Program-made: the position numbers and the translations under genes
Shown here: in pieces, positions 62,038-64,000 of the stretch
How positions within the stretch are numbered: the stretch's first letter is position 1
Layout of the letters: each line of letters starts with the position of its first letter
DNA from: Bombus terrestris
Taxonomy: Eukaryota > Arthropoda > Insecta > Hymenoptera > Apidae
Assembly (NCBI RefSeq): GCF_910591885.1
Contig: NW_025963579.1
Span: forward strand, 1-64,000
Reading direction: 5' to 3'
Length of the DNA: 64,000 nucleotides
The notes under the pieces: model-generated
Databases searched by the model: none
Told to the model about the DNA's origin: nothing
Seen by the model: only the letters and a program-made list of their open reading frames with translations

Positions 62038-64000
62038 CCCACGTTGTCCCACGTTGTCCCACGTTGTCCCACGGTGTCCAACGGTGTCCAACGATGTCCA
62101 ACGGTGTCCAACGGTGTCCCACGATGTCCACCGATGTCCAACGGTGTCCAACGGTGTCCAACGGTGTCCAACGGTGTCCAACGATGTCCAACGATGTCCA
62201 ACGATGTCCAACGGTGTCCAACGATGTCCAACGATGTCCAACGGTGTCCCACGATGTCCCACGTTGTCCCACGTTGTCCAACGGTGTCCCACGGTGTCCA
62301 ACGGTGTCCCACGTTGTCCCACGTTGTCCCACGTTGTCCCACGTTGTCCCACGTTGTCCCACGTTGTCCCACGTTGTCCCACGTTGTCCCACGTTGTCCC
62401 ACGTTGTCCCACGTTGTCCAACGGTGTCCCACGGTGTCCAACGGTGTCCCACGTTGTCCCACGTTGTCCCACGTTGTCCCACGGTGTCCAACGATGTCCA
62501 ACGGTGTCCCACGTTGTCCCACGTTGTCCCACGTTGTCCCACGTTGTCCCACGTTGTTCCATGGTTTCCCACGTTGTCCCACGTTGTCCCACGTTGTCCC
62601 ACGGTGTCCAACGATGTCCAACGGTGTCCCACGTTGTCCAACGATGTCCAACGGTGTCCAACGATGTCCAACGGTGTCCCACGATGTCCAACGATGTCCA
62701 ACGATGTCCAACGGTGTCCAACGGTGTCCCACGTTGTCCCACGTTGTCCCACGTTGTCCCACGGTGTCCAACGATGTCCAACGGTGTCCCACGTTGTCCA
62801 ACGGTGTCCCACGTTGTCCCACGATGTCCAACGATGTCCAACGATGTCCAACGGTGTCCAACGATGTCCAACGGTGTCCAACGGTGTCCAACGGTGTCCA
62901 ACGATGTCCAACGATGTCCAACGATGTCCAACGGTGTCCAACGATGTCCAACGATGTCCAACGGTGTCCCACGATGTCCAACGATGTCCAACGATGTCCA
63001 ACGGTGTCCAACGATGTCCAACGGTGTCCAACGATGTCCAACGATGTCCAACGGTGTCCCACGATGTCCAACGATGTCCAACGATGTCCAACGGTGTCCA
63101 ACGGTGTCCCACGTTGTCCCACGTTGTCCCACGTTGTCCCACGTTGTCCCACGATGTCCCACGTTGTCCCACGTTGTCCAACGGTGTCCCACGGTGTCCA
63201 ACGGTGTCCCACGTTGTCCCACGTTGTCCCACGTTGTCCCACGTTGTCCCACGTTGTCCCACGATGTCCCACGTTGTCCCACGTTGTCCCACGTTGTCCC
63301 ACGTTGTCCCACGTTGTCCCACGTTGTCCCACGTTGTCCCACGTTGTCCCACGGTGTCCAACGATGTCCAACGGTGTCCAACGATGTCCAACGGTGTCCC
63401 ACGATGTCCAACGATGTCCAACGATGTCCAACGGTGTCCAACGGTGTCCCACGTTGTCCCACGTTGTCCCACGTTGTCCCACGGTGTCCAACGATGTCCA
63501 ACGGTGTCCCACGTTGTCCAACGGTGTCCCACGTTGTCCCACGTTGTCCCACGTTGTCCCACGTTGTCCCACGATGTCCCACGTTGTCCCACGTTGTCCC
63601 ACGTTGTCCCACGTTGTCCCACGTTGTCCCACGTTGTCCCACGTTGTCCCACGGTGTCCAACGATGTCCAACGGTGTCTAACGGTGTCCCACGGTGTCCA
63701 ACGGTGTCCCACGTTGTCCCACGTTGTCCCACGTTGTCCCACGTTGTCCCACGTTGTCCCACGTTGTCCCACGTTGTCCAACGATGTCCAACGGTGTCCC
63801 ACGTTGTCCCACGTTGTCCCACGTTGTCCCACGTTGTCCCACGTTGTTCCATGGTTTCCCACGTTGTCCCACGTTGTCCCACGTTGTCCCACGGTGTCCA
63901 ACGATGTCCAACGGTGTCCAACGGTGTCCAACGGTGTCCAACGATGTCCAACGATGTCCAACGATGTCCAACGGTGTCCAACGATGTCCAACGATGTCCA
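62038..64000 (+). repeat. End segment, also matching 56,660 onward (7,018 bp)
   Basis: CTAACGGTGT at 63,678 pairs with 56,660. The following order (G, g, seven L, a, g, five L, W, three L, G, a, g, g, g, then a and g runs) is the same to the end of the window. The upstream part pairs with 55.0-56.6 kb at the same 7,018-bp offset and with 57,670 onward at 4,359 bp. The array continues beyond the window. Confidence 0.85.

Larger units (their letters stand above)
1661..62137 (+). repeat. c marker word G-g-a-g-g-D-c-g-g-g-g, dispersed
   Basis: CCACCGATGT sits in a stable word, typically followed by three to five g and then a monomers. It occurs at 1,661, 2,151, 4,731, 5,221, 10,001, 10,491, 14,751, 15,921, 26,611, 28,341, 29,931, 30,901, 38,231, 44,280, 48,350, 50,360, 53,950, 54,760, 57,390, 57,769, 60,459, 61,149, 61,809 and 62,128. 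A shorter form, G-g-c-g-g, is at 38,791, 44,840 and 50,320. In the left half the word often continues to L-g-L-G-N-g and then six L and H. Confidence 0.9.
13881..63450 (+). repeat. Word G-a-g-a-g-D-a-a-g-g, mainly in the right half
   Basis: This ten-monomer (100-bp) word starts at 13,881, 25,691, 26,291, 32,121, 33,842, 34,332, 34,822, 36,062, 36,562, 41,191, 42,111, 42,611, 47,230, 49,910, 52,920, 56,330, 58,989 and 63,348. Versions at 40,291, 46,330 and 52,020 begin with CCCACAGTGT. One version (36,562 and 42,611) ends before the second g and runs into CCCACGCTGT. I did not find the word before 13.9 kb. Confidence 0.87.
381..63860 (+). repeat. W marker monomer TCCATGGTTT, dispersed
   Basis: W recurs throughout the array, usually every 200-900 bp, almost always after a run of four or five L and before two or three L and then G-a-g. 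Examples are 381, 1,161, 1,351, 1,851, 2,661, 3,461, 4,231, 5,581, 6,361, 9,501, 11,011, 13,361, 14,151, 16,941, 24,101, 30,281, 40,061, 48,910 and 55,330. It differs from G at positions 1, 5 and 9 and from L also at position 7, so G is its nearest relative. It is the only common monomer without CpG, and it introduces the palindrome CCATGG. Sub-variants are TCCATGGTAT (17,191, 19,631, 22,691, 23,391) and CCCATGGTTT (21,051). Confidence 0.93.
1..64000 (+). repeat. 10-bp satellite array, consensus CCCACGTTGT, fills the window
   Basis: Every base belongs to a head-to-tail array with a 10-bp period, all monomers in the same orientation. The general form is C-C-[C/A]-A-C-G-[T/G/A]-T-G-T. L (CCCACGTTGT) dominates; G, D, g and a make up most of the rest. 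The array runs off both window ends: the first nine bases are the tail of an N monomer and the last bases are inside a run of a and g monomers. There is no flanking or inserted unique DNA, no transposon, no poly-A tract and no gene. GC content of the common monomers is 50-60 percent and each carries one CpG. Simple tandem arrays of this length are known from eukaryotic heterochromatin; the assignment to a eukaryote is inference. Lineage and function cannot be read from the sequence. Confidence 0.98.

Noticed and set aside
381..63860. CCATGG in W monomers as Kozak-like translation starts
   Set aside because: The ATG is followed only by satellite sequence with no distinct coding content. It occurs dozens of times in the same repeat context.
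4032..63991. Many long minus-strand open frames (10-residue repeat TTWDNVGQRG), up to 8,867 codons
   Set aside because: Same cause as on the + strand. Their ends coincide with isolated base changes such as CCTACGTTGT, CTCACGTTGT and CCCACGTTAT.
1..64000. CRISPR array
   Set aside because: There is no alternation of conserved repeats with unique spacers of similar length. Every segment is the same decamer family.
1..64000. Telomeric repeat
   Set aside because: The unit is 10 bp and is not TTAGGG-, TTTAGGG- or TTAGG-like. There is no terminal structure or gradient.
1..64000. Centromere identity, for example by CENP-B boxes
   Set aside because: No sequence resembling the CENP-B box core is visible. 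Centromere function cannot be inferred from a simple satellite alone.

Overview
The whole 64,000-base window is one uninterrupted tandem satellite. It is built from about 6,400 copies of a 10-bp monomer whose commonest form on the + strand is CCCACGTTGT (ACAACGTGGG on the other strand). I find no protein-coding gene, RNA gene, mobile element, CRISPR array, promoter or other unique sequence. Such an array points to eukaryotic heterochromatin (centromeric, pericentromeric, subtelomeric, sex- or B-chromosome) in a long-read assembly. I cannot name the species or the chromosome region, because nothing flanking the array is present.

Monomer code used below: L = CCCACGTTGT, G = CCCACGGTGT, D = CCCACGATGT, g = CCAACGGTGT, a = CCAACGATGT, t = CCAACGTTGT (rare), W = TCCATGGTTT, N = CCAACGATGC, H = CCCACGTGGT, c = CCACCGATGT, F = CCCACGTTTT, I = CCAACGATAT, Y = CCTACGTTGT. 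Nearly all variation is at monomer position 3 (C or A) and position 7 (T, G or A), and the two are correlated. C at position 3 usually goes with T; A at position 3 goes with G or A.

The monomers form recurring words, and the words form large duplicated blocks. Regions: (1) 1-6.4 kb and 8.9-11.5 kb share blocks displaced by 3,070 and 5,270 bp. (2) 6.5-8.3 kb is a local 660/640-bp higher-order repeat rich in L and H. (3) 8.6-8.85 kb carries a 70-bp word three times. (4) 12.0-12.6 kb is a 360-370-bp doublet. (5) 17.2-25.7 kb is a higher-order repeat with a period of 3,150/3,050 bp. (6) 26.4-30.7 kb has blocks displaced by 1,730 and 1,180 bp. (7) 35.3-53.3 kb is a higher-order repeat of about 6.05/5.7 kb. 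(8) 47.6-64 kb is a mosaic of displacements of 5,600, 6,420, 3,410, 7,018, 4,359 and 1,350 bp. Six monomers of 9 or 11 bp are the only breaks of the 10-bp register. Four of them form two duplicate pairs.

The canonical monomers contain no stop codon in any frame on either strand, and 10 is not a multiple of 3. Every frame therefore reads the same 10-residue peptide repeat (PTLSHVVPRC on +, TTWDNVGQRG on -). The enormous open frames, up to 17,745 codons, are a by-product of this and not genes. The biological interest lies in the hierarchy of the array, in signs of unequal exchange and conversion, in the retained CpG in almost every monomer, and in a G-quadruplex-compatible spacing on the G-rich strand.
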